This document shows positions 32,740-42,980 of a stretch of DNA of 64,000 nucleotides, piece after piece. The stretch lies in the NCBI GenBank assembly GCA_036273735.1, contig DASUHA010000154.1, positions 1 to 64,000 on the forward strand, given 5' to 3'. Numbering within the stretch: the stretch's first letter is position 1; each line of letters begins with the position of its first letter. A model generated the notes under the pieces. It was not told the origin of the DNA. It was given only the letters and a program-made list of their open reading frames with translations, and made no database searches. The translations under genes and the position numbers were made by a program. The DNA comes from 13-2-20CM-66-19 sp036273735 (GTDB lineage Bacteria > Pseudomonadota > Gammaproteobacteria > Steroidobacterales > Steroidobacteraceae).

Positions 32740-35028
32740 TCAGGCGCTCCGCAGCTCCTTCGGATCAATTGGCAGCTTTCGGACCCGCTTGCCCGTCGCG
32801 ACGTAGAGTGCATTGCAGAGCGCCGGCAACACCGGCGGCAACGGCGGCTCGCCGAGTCCGGTTGGGGGGTTGTCGGTGATGCGGAAGTGCACCTCGATGG
32901 GGGGCGCCTCCCTCATGCGCAGCAGGCCGAAGGTGTTGAAATTCTCCTGCACCACCCTGCCGCCCTCGATGGTGATCGCCTGGTGAAGCGCGGCGCCGAG
33001 TCCGTCGAGTATTGCGCCCTGTGCCTGATTGTAGGCGCCCGCGGGGTTGATGATCTGCCGGCCGACATCGCCTGCTGCCCAGATCTTGTGGACCTTGGGG
33101 GTACCATCCGCCGCAACGCTTGCCTTGACGACTTCGGCAAAGTAACCGTAATGGCTGTAGTAGAAGGCGAGCCCCATGCCGGTACCGCGTGGCAACTCCT
33201 TACGGTTGCGCCACGCGGACTTCTCGGCGACCAACTCCAGCACCCCCCGCGCCCGCCCGGTATCAAACGGCGGCTGCGGACGACCCCTGCGCGAAGGCAC
33301 AGGCATTACGCGCGGCGGACCGTAGAGGTCGAGACGTAGATCGAGCGGATCGCGCCCCGCCGCGTGCGCCACCTCGTCGATGAAGGACTCGAAGGCGAAA
33401 GCGAGCGCGTTGCCACCCGGATTGCGCAGCGGACCGGTCGGGACGCCGAGCTCGATCAGCGACTGTCCGTATTCCAGACTCGGGACGAAGCCGGCCGGGA
33501 AATGCGCCGCAGACAGATCGGCGGAACGGGCGACCGTATTCCCCTGGCCGAAGGTCACGAAATGGTCGCGGAAGGCGTCGAGACGGCCTTCGGCCGTGAG
33601 TCCTGCCTTGAAGTAGTGAAAGCCACCGGGCCGATACGCATCGTGCTGAATGTCCTGGCGCCGGTTCGTGAGGAGCTTCACCGGCCGGCCGGCCAGCTTC
33701 GAGATCATCGCGGCCTCGACCACGTAGTCACCCTGCAGTCTCCGCCCGAATCCGCCGCCCACGCGGGTCATGTGCACGGTAATCCTGCTCGCGCTCACCC
33801 CGAGCGCTTTCGCCACCAGCTCCCTTCCCCTATCGGGATCCTGCGTAGGCGCCCAAATCTCGATGCTGCCGTCGCGTTTGCAGTGTGCCGTGCAGTTCTG
33901 TGGCTCGAGATCCACGTGCGCAATGAATGGATACGCGTACGCTGCTTCCAACACCTTGTGCGCGCGGGAGAATGCCTTATCGACATCACCGTCGCGACGA
34001 ACCATGGACTGCGGCTTGTGCCGCGAAAGCTGCGCGGCCTGTCGCTCGAACTCGCTCGTGCTCTGCCCGGGAGTCGACCGCCGATCCCACACAATCTGCA
34101 GCTTGTCGAGTGCCTTTTGCGCCTGCCACCAGCTGTCCGCAACGATGGCGACGCCGTCGACCAGGCCCAGCTCGAAGACCGCCTGCGGATCCGAGCCGTG
34201 TACGATGAAGGCATCGCGTACACCCGGCATCGCCTTCACCGCCGCGAGGTTGGCGCTCACCACCCGGCTGCCGAACACCGGTGCCTTCTCGTAAGTGGCA
34301 TACAGCATGCCGGGCAGCACCGTGTCGATCCCGAAGAGAGGCTGGCCCTCTAGGACCCGCGCGCTGTCGACCCCGCCGGTGAATTTGCCAATGATCCGAT
34401 AGTCCTTGGGATCCTTCAGCGTGATGGACGGCAGGTCGGGCGCGGGAAGGGTTGCGGCTTTGGCTGCGAGCGCGCCGTAGCTCAGCGTACGGCCGCTCGG
34501 CCGATGACGCACGATCCCCTGGCTCGTCTCGCATTCTGCCACCGGCGCTTCCCACGTCTTCGCCGCGGCGGCAATGAGCATTTGTCGGCCGGCAGCACCC
34601 ACGCGCCGCATCGGCTCCCAGTTGAGAGGAGTCGACATGCTGCCGCCGGCGAACTGATCGCCATAGATCGGATTCAGCAGCGCTTCCCGGGTGCGCACGT
34701 TCACCCAGTCGGCATCGAGTTCCTCCGCGATCAACATCGGCAGAGTCGTCTTCATGCCCTGGCCGATCTCGGGGTTCTTGGCGACGATGGTGACGATGCC
34801 GTCGGGCGCAATGGTGATGAAGGGGTTGAGCTCCGCCGCGGCATTCGAGCCGACGCTCACCGGCTGGCTCGCGCTCGGCGTGCACCCCACGTTGAGCGTG
34901 AGGAGCAGGCCACCGCCCGCCGCGAGACCGGTGGTCAGGAAGGCACGCCGCGAGAGTTGAGTCGCCGCAATGGGCTCACCGCCGGCGCGGGTGCCCGCGC
35001 TCGGGTCGTAAGCGTTCAGGCTCGCCAT
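32740..35028 (-). CDS. Tat-exported molybdopterin-binding subunit, IorB-like (xanthine dehydrogenase family)
   Basis: The 762-residue protein begins with a twin-arginine signal (QLSRRAFLTTGLAAGGG) and then the large-subunit fold of isoquinoline 1-oxidoreductase-like molybdenum hydroxylases: FITIAPDGIVTIVAKNPEIG, ELDADWVNVRTREALL, GGVDSARVLEGQPLFGID, YAYPFIAHVDLEPQNCTAHC, IEIWAPTQDP, VHMTRVGGGFGRRLQGDYVV. GGGFGRR is the motif around the cofactor. The family uses Mo-pterin to hydroxylate heterocycles or aldehydes, with electrons passing through the 2Fe-2S subunit encoded directly upstream (one base apart). Substrate is not predictable. The usual cytochrome c or maturation genes are absent from the window. 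The start's Tat signal implies periplasmic function. Confidence 0.92.
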   Translation of the reverse strand: MASLNAYDPSAGTRAGGEPIAATQLSRRAFLTTGLAAGGGLLLTLNVGCTPSASQPVSVGSNAAAELNPFITIAPDGIVTIVAKNPEIGQGMKTTLPMLIAEELDADWVNVRTREALLNPIYGDQFAGGSMSTPLNWEPMRRVGAAGRQMLIAAAAKTWEAPVAECETSQGIVRHRPSGRTLSYGALAAKAATLPAPDLPSITLKDPKDYRIIGKFTGGVDSARVLEGQPLFGIDTVLPGMLYATYEKAPVFGSRVVSANLAAVKAMPGVRDAFIVHGSDPQAVFELGLVDGVAIVADSWWQAQKALDKLQIVWDRRSTPGQSTSEFERQAAQLSRHKPQSMVRRDGDVDKAFSRAHKVLEAAYAYPFIAHVDLEPQNCTAHCKRDGSIEIWAPTQDPDRGRELVAKALGVSASRITVHMTRVGGGFGRRLQGDYVVEAAMISKLAGRPVKLLTNRRQDIQHDAYRPGGFHYFKAGLTAEGRLDAFRDHFVTFGQGNTVARSADLSAAHFPAGFVPSLEYGQSLIELGVPTGPLRNPGGNALAFAFESFIDEVAHAAGRDPLDLRLDLYGPPRVMPVPSRRGRPQPPFDTGRARGVLELVAEKSAWRNRKELPRGTGMGLAFYYSHYGYFAEVVKASVAADGTPKVHKIWAAGDVGRQIINPAGAYNQAQGAILDGLGAALHQAITIEGGRVVQENFNTFGLLRMREAPPIEVHFRITDNPPTGLGEPPLPPVLPALCNALYVATGKRVRKLPIDPKELRSA

Positions 35029-35029
35029 G

Positions 35030-35509
35030 TCACACCTCCCTCGTGTCGTCCGTCGACAGCCCCGCGGCCTGCTTGATTGCCGCGCGGATACGGGTGTAGG
35101 TCGCGCAGCGGCAAAGATTGCCGCTCATCGCCTCGTCGATGTCCTGATCGGTCGGCTTCGGAGTTCGGGTGAGCAGCGCGGTGGCCGCCATGACCTGGCC
35201 GGACTGGCAGTAACCGCACTGCATGACATCCAATGCGAGCCAAGCCGTCTTGACCCGCTTGCCCACCTCGGAGTCACCGACGCCCTCGATGGTGACCACC
35301 GAGGCATTGCCGACCCGCGACACTGGAGTTATGCACGAGCGGGTGGGCACGCCGTCGAGGTGCACCGTGCAGGCGCCGCAGAAGGACATGCCGCAGCCGA
35401 ACTTCGTCCCTTTGAGGTCGAGCTCATCGCGCAGCACCCATAGAAGCGGGGTGTCCGGGGTGACATCTGCGACGCGCTTTTTGCCGTTCACCGTGATCGT
35501 AAAGGCCAT
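35030..35509 (-). CDS. 2Fe-2S subunit of the molybdenum hydroxylase, IorA-like
   Basis: The 159-residue protein has two iron-sulfur cluster motifs of the xanthine oxidase small subunit: the plant-ferredoxin-like KFGCGMSFCGACTVHLDG and the C-terminal VMQCGYCQSGQVM with GNLCRCATYTRI. It shuttles electrons from the Mo centre of the subunit encoded immediately downstream. It has no signal peptide and probably rides with the Tat-exported partner. ATG at 35509 is chosen because GGGAG lies upstream and the family starts AFTITVNGK. The stop and the next ATG are separated by one base, so the two form an operon. Confidence 0.93.
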   Translation of the reverse strand: MAFTITVNGKKRVADVTPDTPLLWVLRDELDLKGTKFGCGMSFCGACTVHLDGVPTRSCITPVSRVGNASVVTIEGVGDSEVGKRVKTAWLALDVMQCGYCQSGQVMAATALLTRTPKPTDQDIDEAMSGNLCRCATYTRIRAAIKQAAGLSTDDTREV

Positions 35510-35619
35510 GGGCGGCTCCCTTTCGGTGGCAAGCATGGACGGATAGTGGCCGATATTACTGCGGGAGGCCCGTTCCCGCAGCAGGACCGGTCTCGCCGGG
35601 GGATACGATCTGCCGCGTC

Positions 35620-36387
35620 CTAGCTCGGCAGTCCGCGGGAGCGGATATAGAGGCTCAGGTACTTGCGGCGGACGTAGCTCGACTCCACCAGCGCGAACAC
35701 CAGCCCCCGCCAGCCATCGAGAAAGCCGAGCCGCAGCAGGTAGCCGCGCAGGAACCGCCACTGCGGGTTGAGCAGCACCTTCGCCAGCCCACACCGCTTG
35801 CCGCTCTCGTAGAGAGCCTGCCCCATGAGGTCGGCATAGCGCTGCATGCGGCTCAAGTGGTCGGTGAGGCTGCGGTAGGCGTAATGCTCGAGGTGGCCCT
35901 TCAATCTGCCGACGGGTCCCTGAACGCGCGTGTTCTCGTGGATCTCGCGGCCGACCCAACCGCCGTGCCGCCGGTCGAAGAGCCGGATCAGCCGGTCCGG
36001 GTAGGCATTGCCGTGACGCAGAAACCTGCCGAAGTACTCGGTGATCCTGGGCACCGACCAGCCGGCAAATCCCCCGAAGCCGCGCCGTCGCCAGCTTTCG
36101 ATCTCCGCGCGCAGCTCATCGCTCACCCGCTCGTCGGCATCCAGACAAAGCACCCAGTCGTTGTGAGCCGCCTCGACCGCGAACTGTTTCTGGGAGCGAT
36201 ATCCCGGCCAGTCCCGCTCGATCACCCGCGCGCCGCGTGCCGCCGCGCGCTCACGGGTAGCGTCGGTGGAGTGCGAGTCGACGACGAGCACCTCGTCACA
36301 GAAGCCGACCGAGCGCAGGCAGTCATCGATCCGATCGGCCTCGTTGTAGGTGATGATGCAGGCCGAGAGGCCCGTACGAGTGGCCAC
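35620..36387 (-). CDS. Family 2 glycosyltransferase, LPS-core WaaE/KdtX-like
   Basis: The 255-residue protein is a GT-A fold transferase: LSACIITYNEADRIDDCLRS, EVLVVDSHSTDATRERAAA, then the metal-binding DxD-like WVLCLDADERVSDELRAEI, and PRITEYFGRFLRHGNAYPDR, RLIRLFDRRHGGWVGREIHE. GRFLRHGNAYPD and the C-terminal LVESSYVRRKYLSLYI strongly suggest the WaaE/KdtX group that adds a sugar (often beta-glucose) to LPS core heptose. It should act at the inner membrane surface. No operon partner is evident; the ThDP enzyme gene lies 169 bp upstream on the same strand. Confidence 0.88.
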   Translation of the reverse strand: MATRTGLSACIITYNEADRIDDCLRSVGFCDEVLVVDSHSTDATRERAAARGARVIERDWPGYRSQKQFAVEAAHNDWVLCLDADERVSDELRAEIESWRRRGFGGFAGWSVPRITEYFGRFLRHGNAYPDRLIRLFDRRHGGWVGREIHENTRVQGPVGRLKGHLEHYAYRSLTDHLSRMQRYADLMGQALYESGKRCGLAKVLLNPQWRFLRGYLLRLGFLDGWRGLVFALVESSYVRRKYLSLYIRSRGLPS

Positions 36388-36556
36388 GCCGAGCTCGACT
36401 CCGTCGCGATGGGCGGGATTGCCCGGAGGCAGAGTTTAACTTCCGCCGAGGAATTTGACTCGCTCAGCTCCCTGCGCATGAAATCCTGGCAAGAAAGGAC
36501 TGCCCAGACCCGATGAGAGCCTCGACAATTCTCGAGACCCGGGCTTCACTCGCCGG

Positions 36557-38194
<1,638 letters not shown>

Positions 38195-38206
38195 TGGATG
38201 CTCACT

Positions 38207-38860
38207 TCAACTTCGAGTGAATAGGCGATCCGCGACAAAGGGATTGCCCCTGCGCTCCGCGCCGAAGGTTGACATGGGCCCGTGCCCGGGCACGAAGCGC
38301 ACGTCATCGCCGAGCGGAAAGAGGCGCTCGCGGATCGACCTGATGAGTGTGTCATGATTGCCGCGCGGGAAGTCGGTGCGCCCGATGGAGCCGGCAAAGA
38401 GCACATCGCCCACCCAAGCACAACGCTCCTGCGGGTGAAAGAACACCACATGCCCGGGTGTATGGCCCGGACAGTGCAGCACCTCGAGGCTCTGGGCGCC
38501 CACGGTCACCCGGTCACCGTGCTCGAGCCACCGATCCGGCTCGAAGACTTCAGCGGGCGGAAAGCCGAACTGCGCGGTCAACTCGGGCAGCGCCTCGATC
38601 CAGAATTTGTCCTCCCGCTGCGGTCCCTCGATCGGGAGCGTCCGCGCGCGCGAGAGATCCAGCGTCGCTGCGCAATGATCGAGATGCGCGTGGGTGAGGA
38701 GGATTTTCTCCAGAGTGAGCTTGCGTCCATCCGCCTCGGCGAGTACCCGATCGAGATCGCCACCCGGGTCGATCACCGCGCCAAGACGGCTCTGCTCGTC
38801 CCAGACGAGCGAGCAGTTCTGTTGGAATGGCGTGACCGGGATGATGACGGCGCGGATCAT
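38207..38860 (-). CDS. Metallo-beta-lactamase-fold hydrolase, glyoxalase II-like (YcbL type)
   Basis: The 217-residue protein has all metal-binding motifs of the fold: THAHLDHC, the His in VLHCPGHTPGHVVFF, the bridging Asp in GDVLFAGSIGRTDFPRGNHD and the terminal FVPGHGPM. NPFV in the C-terminus and size match the YcbL/type II glyoxalase-like group, which hydrolyses thioesters such as S-lactoylglutathione. Start ATG at 38860 overlaps the TGA of the upstream racemase-family gene in ATGA, and the acetolactate-synthase-like gene begins 12 bp after its stop, so the three are an operon. The substrate is not predictable from the locus. Confidence 0.9.
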   Translation of the reverse strand: MIRAVIIPVTPFQQNCSLVWDEQSRLGAVIDPGGDLDRVLAEADGRKLTLEKILLTHAHLDHCAATLDLSRARTLPIEGPQREDKFWIEALPELTAQFGFPPAEVFEPDRWLEHGDRVTVGAQSLEVLHCPGHTPGHVVFFHPQERCAWVGDVLFAGSIGRTDFPRGNHDTLIRSIRERLFPLGDDVRFVPGHGPMSTFGAERRGNPFVADRLFTRS

Positions 38861-39810
38861 TCCGGGACGATGCCCCAGCAGAAAGGATCCGTCGGGTCGA
38901 GTCGCAGGACCGCCTCCGCCGTGATGTACGCCCGTCCGGTGATGGTAGGGACCACCTCCCCCTTGCCCCGATCCAGCCAGCGAAAGCGCCCCGTGAAGCT
39001 GCTGCCGATGAGGCTCTCCTGCACCCAAGGCTCTCCCTCCGCCAGCTTCCCATCAGCAGCGAGACAGGCGAGCTTCGCGCTGGTTCCGGTGCCGCACGGA
39101 GAGCGGTCGTAGGCACCACCCGGGCAGAGCACGAAGTTGCGGCTGCTCGCGCCTGCGAGCCGCGGTGCCCCGAAGAGCTCCACGTGATCGACCTCGGGGA
39201 AGCCCTGCTCGTTGACGGCACGGCGCACGCGCGCGGCGAAGGCCGTCAGACCCTCGAGATTGGTTAGATCCACCTCGAGTGATGCCGCATCCATCAGGAA
39301 GAACCAGTTGCCGCCCCATGCGACATCGCCGCGAACTTCCCCGATGCCGGGAACCGAAACGCTTACTTGTTTCGCCTTGCGAAAGCTCGCGATGTTGATC
39401 ACGTCGATGCGGCCGTCCGCATGCAGGCGCGCATCCACAGGCCCGACCGGCGTATCGATGCGCAGCGGCCCCGGTGCACAGCGGCCGATATGCGCGAGGG
39501 AGGCGACGAGGCCTATCGTGCCATGGCCGCACATGCCGAGATAGCCGACGTTGTTGAAGAAGATGACCCCTGCCTGACAGTCCGGCCGATGCGGCCGGCA
39601 GAGCAGCGCGCCCACCAGCGTATCCGAGCCGCGCGGCTCGTTGACGATGGCGCGACGGTAGGCGTCGTGCTGCTGTCGAAAGCGCTGCAGCCGGTCCGCC
39701 AGCGGCCCCTCCCCGAGGTGCGGCCCCCCTTCCATGACGAGCCGCGTAGGCTCGCCCTCGGTGTGCGAGTCAATGACGCGAATGGCGTCTGAGCGAGGTG
39801 GCGTCGTCAT
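38857..39810 (-). CDS. Proline racemase-family protein, probable 4-hydroxyproline 2-epimerase
   Basis: The 317-residue protein has both catalytic cysteines of the PLP-independent racemase/epimerase class: YLGMCGHGTIG and DRSPCGTGTSAKLACL. The N-terminal IDSHTEGEPTRLVMEGGP and VALCRPHRPDCQAG-type motif (GALLCRPHRPDCQAGVIFF) are usual. Two cysteines favour 4-hydroxyproline 2-epimerase over the trans-3-hydroxyproline dehydratase, which keeps Thr instead of the second Cys. The enzyme converts trans-4-hydroxy-L-proline to cis-4-hydroxy-D-proline. It leads an operon with an MBL-fold hydrolase (4-nt overlap) and an ALS-like enzyme. The usual D-hydroxyproline oxidase and deaminase genes are absent. 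Confidence 0.88.
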   Translation of the reverse strand: MTTPPRSDAIRVIDSHTEGEPTRLVMEGGPHLGEGPLADRLQRFRQQHDAYRRAIVNEPRGSDTLVGALLCRPHRPDCQAGVIFFNNVGYLGMCGHGTIGLVASLAHIGRCAPGPLRIDTPVGPVDARLHADGRIDVINIASFRKAKQVSVSVPGIGEVRGDVAWGGNWFFLMDAASLEVDLTNLEGLTAFAARVRRAVNEQGFPEVDHVELFGAPRLAGASSRNFVLCPGGAYDRSPCGTGTSAKLACLAADGKLAEGEPWVQESLIGSSFTGRFRWLDRGKGEVVPTITGRAYITAEAVLRLDPTDPFCWGIVPE

Positions 39811-39899
39811 CCGGTCTTCAATCCAGGGCGCGGTGATACGCGTATCCTAGACTGAATCCCGGTGCGCTTCCTCCTGCTTTACGGAGTCCTGGGCCTGCG

Positions 39900-40370
39900 T
39901 CAGTTCGGCGGCCCGCGATCGTCGTCGCTGTCCGAGTACCGGCTCGGCGGCCCGGCGCCGCCCATGTTGTCCTCGACATCGAGATAGGCCTGGGTCACCG
40001 GATGCAGATCGCGCCTGGCCTCGCGGTCATCCGAGCGCTCGACGTCATCCCGCAGCGCGTGGTAGCTGCGCGAGAGCTCTTCGAAAGCCTCTCTGACGTC
40101 CCGATTGTCCGCACCCTCGTCCTGGTCCTCTACCACGCGATGAAACTCATGCGCGCGATCCGCAAAGGCCCGAGCGTCCTCCGTATAGCTCGTATTCTCG
40201 GAGTCCGAGTAGCCGCGTGGCGCCTCGTCGCTATCCTGCGCAAACGCCTGTGCGTTCCGGTCTAGACGGTCCGCAGAGGTGTCGAGGCCGCCGTGCGTCG
40301 TCGCACAGCCGGCGAGAGCCACGGCCATGAGCGAAGCCGTGAGCCATCCGACCTGTCGCGCCGTCATCAT
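39900..40370 (-). CDS. Small lipoprotein with an acidic helical body
   Basis: The 156-residue protein has a lipobox (GWLTASLMAVALAGCATTHG, Cys near residue 22) and a mature part rich in Asp, Glu and Arg with long helices (YTEDARAFADRAHEFHRVVE, NRDVREAFEELSRSYHALRD). I do not recognise the family. It should sit in the outer or inner membrane facing the periplasm. ATG at 40370, the first of a double ATG, has GAGGAG upstream. It is monocistronic, 91 bp after the CocE-like gene. Confidence 0.75.
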   Translation of the reverse strand: MMTARQVGWLTASLMAVALAGCATTHGGLDTSADRLDRNAQAFAQDSDEAPRGYSDSENTSYTEDARAFADRAHEFHRVVEDQDEGADNRDVREAFEELSRSYHALRDDVERSDDREARRDLHPVTQAYLDVEDNMGGAGPPSRYSDSDDDRGPPN

Positions 40371-40461
40371 AAGCTGCTCCTCGGCCCTTAGGGCCGCCAA
40401 TGGCACATGTCAGGCCAACGTCTCGGCGGTGGCGGCGGTTCCGTGCGAAAAAAGTTCCCTG

Positions 40462-42969
40462 TCAGTGCCTGGCAACAGGCCGCGGCGGCGGCACAGCTTC
40501 CTCCGTAATGGGAAGACTGACATAGCTGCCGCGCAGCAAGCTGAGCTTCACCGGTACGCGTCCCGAGGCAACCGAATCACCGCTCACCGGCCTGCCCGAC
40601 CCGTAGTTGATCTCCCGGTTCGGCCGTTTGCTGACTCTCAACACCATGACCAGACGCGCTCCTGACTCCATGCGCACCGCCGTGATGCGGGAGCTGGTGA
40701 AGCTCAGCCACTGCGCCTGCCCCGGGGTGAGCAGGCGCCGGTGGGCAGGGTCGTGCAGGTAGCTCGCCCGAAACTCCTCCGCTGGCGCGAAGAGATGGAA
40801 GTAGGTGCCATCCGTCTGTAGCTCGTAAAGCGAAACCGTGAGATCCAAGTCATGCTTGTTGCTGCTCACGTGCAGCCGTCCGCTGAAGCGGCCGTCGATC
40901 TCGAGGCCCTCGGGGAGCGGCCCGCTCACGAAGGCGAAGCCATTCTCCACGGGCACGCTGGCCGTCACCAGCTCCTCCGGTGCAGGCTCACCGCCATCGT
41001 GACGGGCTGCCAGGTTGACCGTGAGATGGATGGCTGCTCGGCCCGATGGCTCGCGCGGAGTGAGCAGACCGGAGCCGGCGCGCGGCTCGGCGGCGAGATA
41101 GAGCCGCACCTGATCCTTGGCAAGCGCATCGAGCGTGCCGGCGTGTTGCCAGCCATTGGCGCCCATGACCTCGAAGTTGACGCGGTCCGACAGCACCGCC
41201 GGCTTCGTCTCGTTGAGGAAGAGATAGGCGAACCATTGCAGCTCGAGCGAGCGCAGGTCGATGACCGCAGCAGAGTCGGTGCGATAGCCGCGCACCATCC
41301 CCTTCGCCCTGCCCTCGCGCATCGCGCCGCCATCATAGGGGCCTGCGAGCAGGATCTGGTCCGCATGGCTGTCGTGCCCGTAGTGTTGGAGGAAATAGAA
41401 GAGCGTGCCCGCCTCCCCGGAGGTGTAATAGCCGGTCATCGACAGAATGGGAATGTCGATGTGGGTGAACTCGCTCGGCGAGGGCACGAGGCTCCGCCAG
41501 AAATCGTCATAGGACGGGTGCGCGAGCCAGCGGCTGAAGATCGGGCTCGGCCGCCCGGCGAGCCGTGGCAGATCGCGGAACGGCTTGCCGCTCGCGTACC
41601 ACTTGGCATCGAGCGCGCGGCACCAGGCCCGCGTGCCCGGAGCGGCCATCGGCAGCGCGGCATTCGCCGTGCTCGCGGCTGACGCACTCGGACTGCTCGC
41701 GGCTGGGGCACTCGCGCTGCCTGCACTCGCGGCATGCGAGCTCCCTGCGGCTGCGGTACCTCCCGAATCCATCGCGCCGGCCTGAGACGTCGAGTCCCCG
41801 CTCCCCGATCCGACCTGAGGCAGGAGGCCCACGCTGGCATCCGGCGCGCCGGCGCTCTCGTCCCGCTCCGCCTCGATCCGTTGCAACCAACAGTACGCGG
41901 AGTTGAGCCCGATGCCGCCGGCCATCGGAAAGTTGATTCCCGGCGCCATCGCATCGAAGGTCGCAATGGCCTTGAGCTGCGGCGGCAGTTTTTTCGCCGC
42001 CGCCCAGGCGACGAAACCGCTGTAGCCGTCTCCATACATCCCCACCTGCGAATCGCTCCACGGCTGCTTGACGATCCAGTCGATCACCGCGCGGGCGCGC
42101 TCGCCCTCACCCTCGAACGGAATGAGCTGCCAGCCGTGCCGGCCCGCGCGCACCCGCGGCGTGAAAGCGACAACGCCCGTGAAGCCATAGGCAGCTGCCT
42201 CGATGGCATCCTCGTGACCACCTGGAGCGATACGGTACTCGAGCAGCGTGGTCAGTAGGTGACCGCTCGAGCTGCGGGGGCGAACGACGAGCGCCACCAC
42301 CTCCCCATGATGCTGAGGAGTCTCGATCTGCACGTTTTCCTGGATGGTGTATCGCCGGTCCTCGTCGAGCGAAATGAGTCCGGGAGCGATGGGAGCGAAG
42401 TTGCGGTACGCATCGAAGGCGAGGTATTGCCAGATGATCCCGAGCGCATCGCGCTGGTTGATGCGCGGATGACCCCGCGCGCGATCGAAGCTCGCCTGCA
42501 GCGCCCTGGCGTAAGCATCCACCGGCGCCTGCAGCCAGGTTTCCAGCCGGAAGGCGTCCAGGTTGTTGAATATCGGAATCGTCTCCCAGAAGGCGAGATC
42601 GAAGGCCTGGGAGAAAGGCAGCCGGTACTGCGCCTGCAGAGACTTCGTGTGTGCGAAGAGATCGTAGACCAACTCCGGATCGACGGCGGGCCGGCGTGGA
42701 TTCTCACCGTGCATCTGCCGCAGCTCGAGGCGCGCCGAGTACGCGGGCTCGAAGTTCTCGGCCACGAGCTGCAGCGCCGACATGTTGGCGAGGTACTGCT
42801 CGCGGTTGTCGTTCCGGTACACCGGAATGATGCGCGAGGCCAGATCGCGCATGACCGCCGGCGTCGCGGCGTCGTAGACGGACACCGGAGCGCGAAACTC
42901 CAGGCCCTGCGCTGCGGCGAGCCCCGGCAGCAGGAGAGCCGACAGGAGGATGGACAGGTGTTTGCGCAT
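40462..42969 (-). CDS. Exported CocE/S15-family alpha/beta-hydrolase-like protein lacking the nucleophile serine
   Basis: The 835-residue protein has a signal peptide (HLSILLSALLLPGLAAAQG). The body resembles X-Pro dipeptidyl-peptidase/CocE proteins: ERARAVIDWIVKQPWSDSQV, GMYGDGYSGFVAWAAAKK, FDAMAPGINFPM, a cap-like domain, and the C-terminal jelly-roll (VRLYLAAEPRAGSGLLTPRE; GRFSGRLHVSSNKHDLDLTV). The usual elbow GMYGGSY(S/G)G reads GMYGDGYSG, so the catalytic Ser is Gly315. A Ser/Ala/Gly-rich insertion of roughly 60 residues follows near residue 385. It is 11 bp behind the GH15 gene and so ends the carbohydrate operon. Loss of catalysis is inferred from the missing Ser; a rearranged active site cannot be excluded. 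Confidence 0.82.
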   Translation of the reverse strand: MRKHLSILLSALLLPGLAAAQGLEFRAPVSVYDAATPAVMRDLASRIIPVYRNDNREQYLANMSALQLVAENFEPAYSARLELRQMHGENPRRPAVDPELVYDLFAHTKSLQAQYRLPFSQAFDLAFWETIPIFNNLDAFRLETWLQAPVDAYARALQASFDRARGHPRINQRDALGIIWQYLAFDAYRNFAPIAPGLISLDEDRRYTIQENVQIETPQHHGEVVALVVRPRSSSGHLLTTLLEYRIAPGGHEDAIEAAAYGFTGVVAFTPRVRAGRHGWQLIPFEGEGERARAVIDWIVKQPWSDSQVGMYGDGYSGFVAWAAAKKLPPQLKAIATFDAMAPGINFPMAGGIGLNSAYCWLQRIEAERDESAGAPDASVGLLPQVGSGSGDSTSQAGAMDSGGTAAAGSSHAASAGSASAPAASSPSASAASTANAALPMAAPGTRAWCRALDAKWYASGKPFRDLPRLAGRPSPIFSRWLAHPSYDDFWRSLVPSPSEFTHIDIPILSMTGYYTSGEAGTLFYFLQHYGHDSHADQILLAGPYDGGAMREGRAKGMVRGYRTDSAAVIDLRSLELQWFAYLFLNETKPAVLSDRVNFEVMGANGWQHAGTLDALAKDQVRLYLAAEPRAGSGLLTPREPSGRAAIHLTVNLAARHDGGEPAPEELVTASVPVENGFAFVSGPLPEGLEIDGRFSGRLHVSSNKHDLDLTVSLYELQTDGTYFHLFAPAEEFRASYLHDPAHRRLLTPGQAQWLSFTSSRITAVRMESGARLVMVLRVSKRPNREINYGSGRPVSGDSVASGRVPVKLSLLRGSYVSLPITEEAVPPPRPVARH

Positions 42970-42980
42970 GCGCGCGGCCC

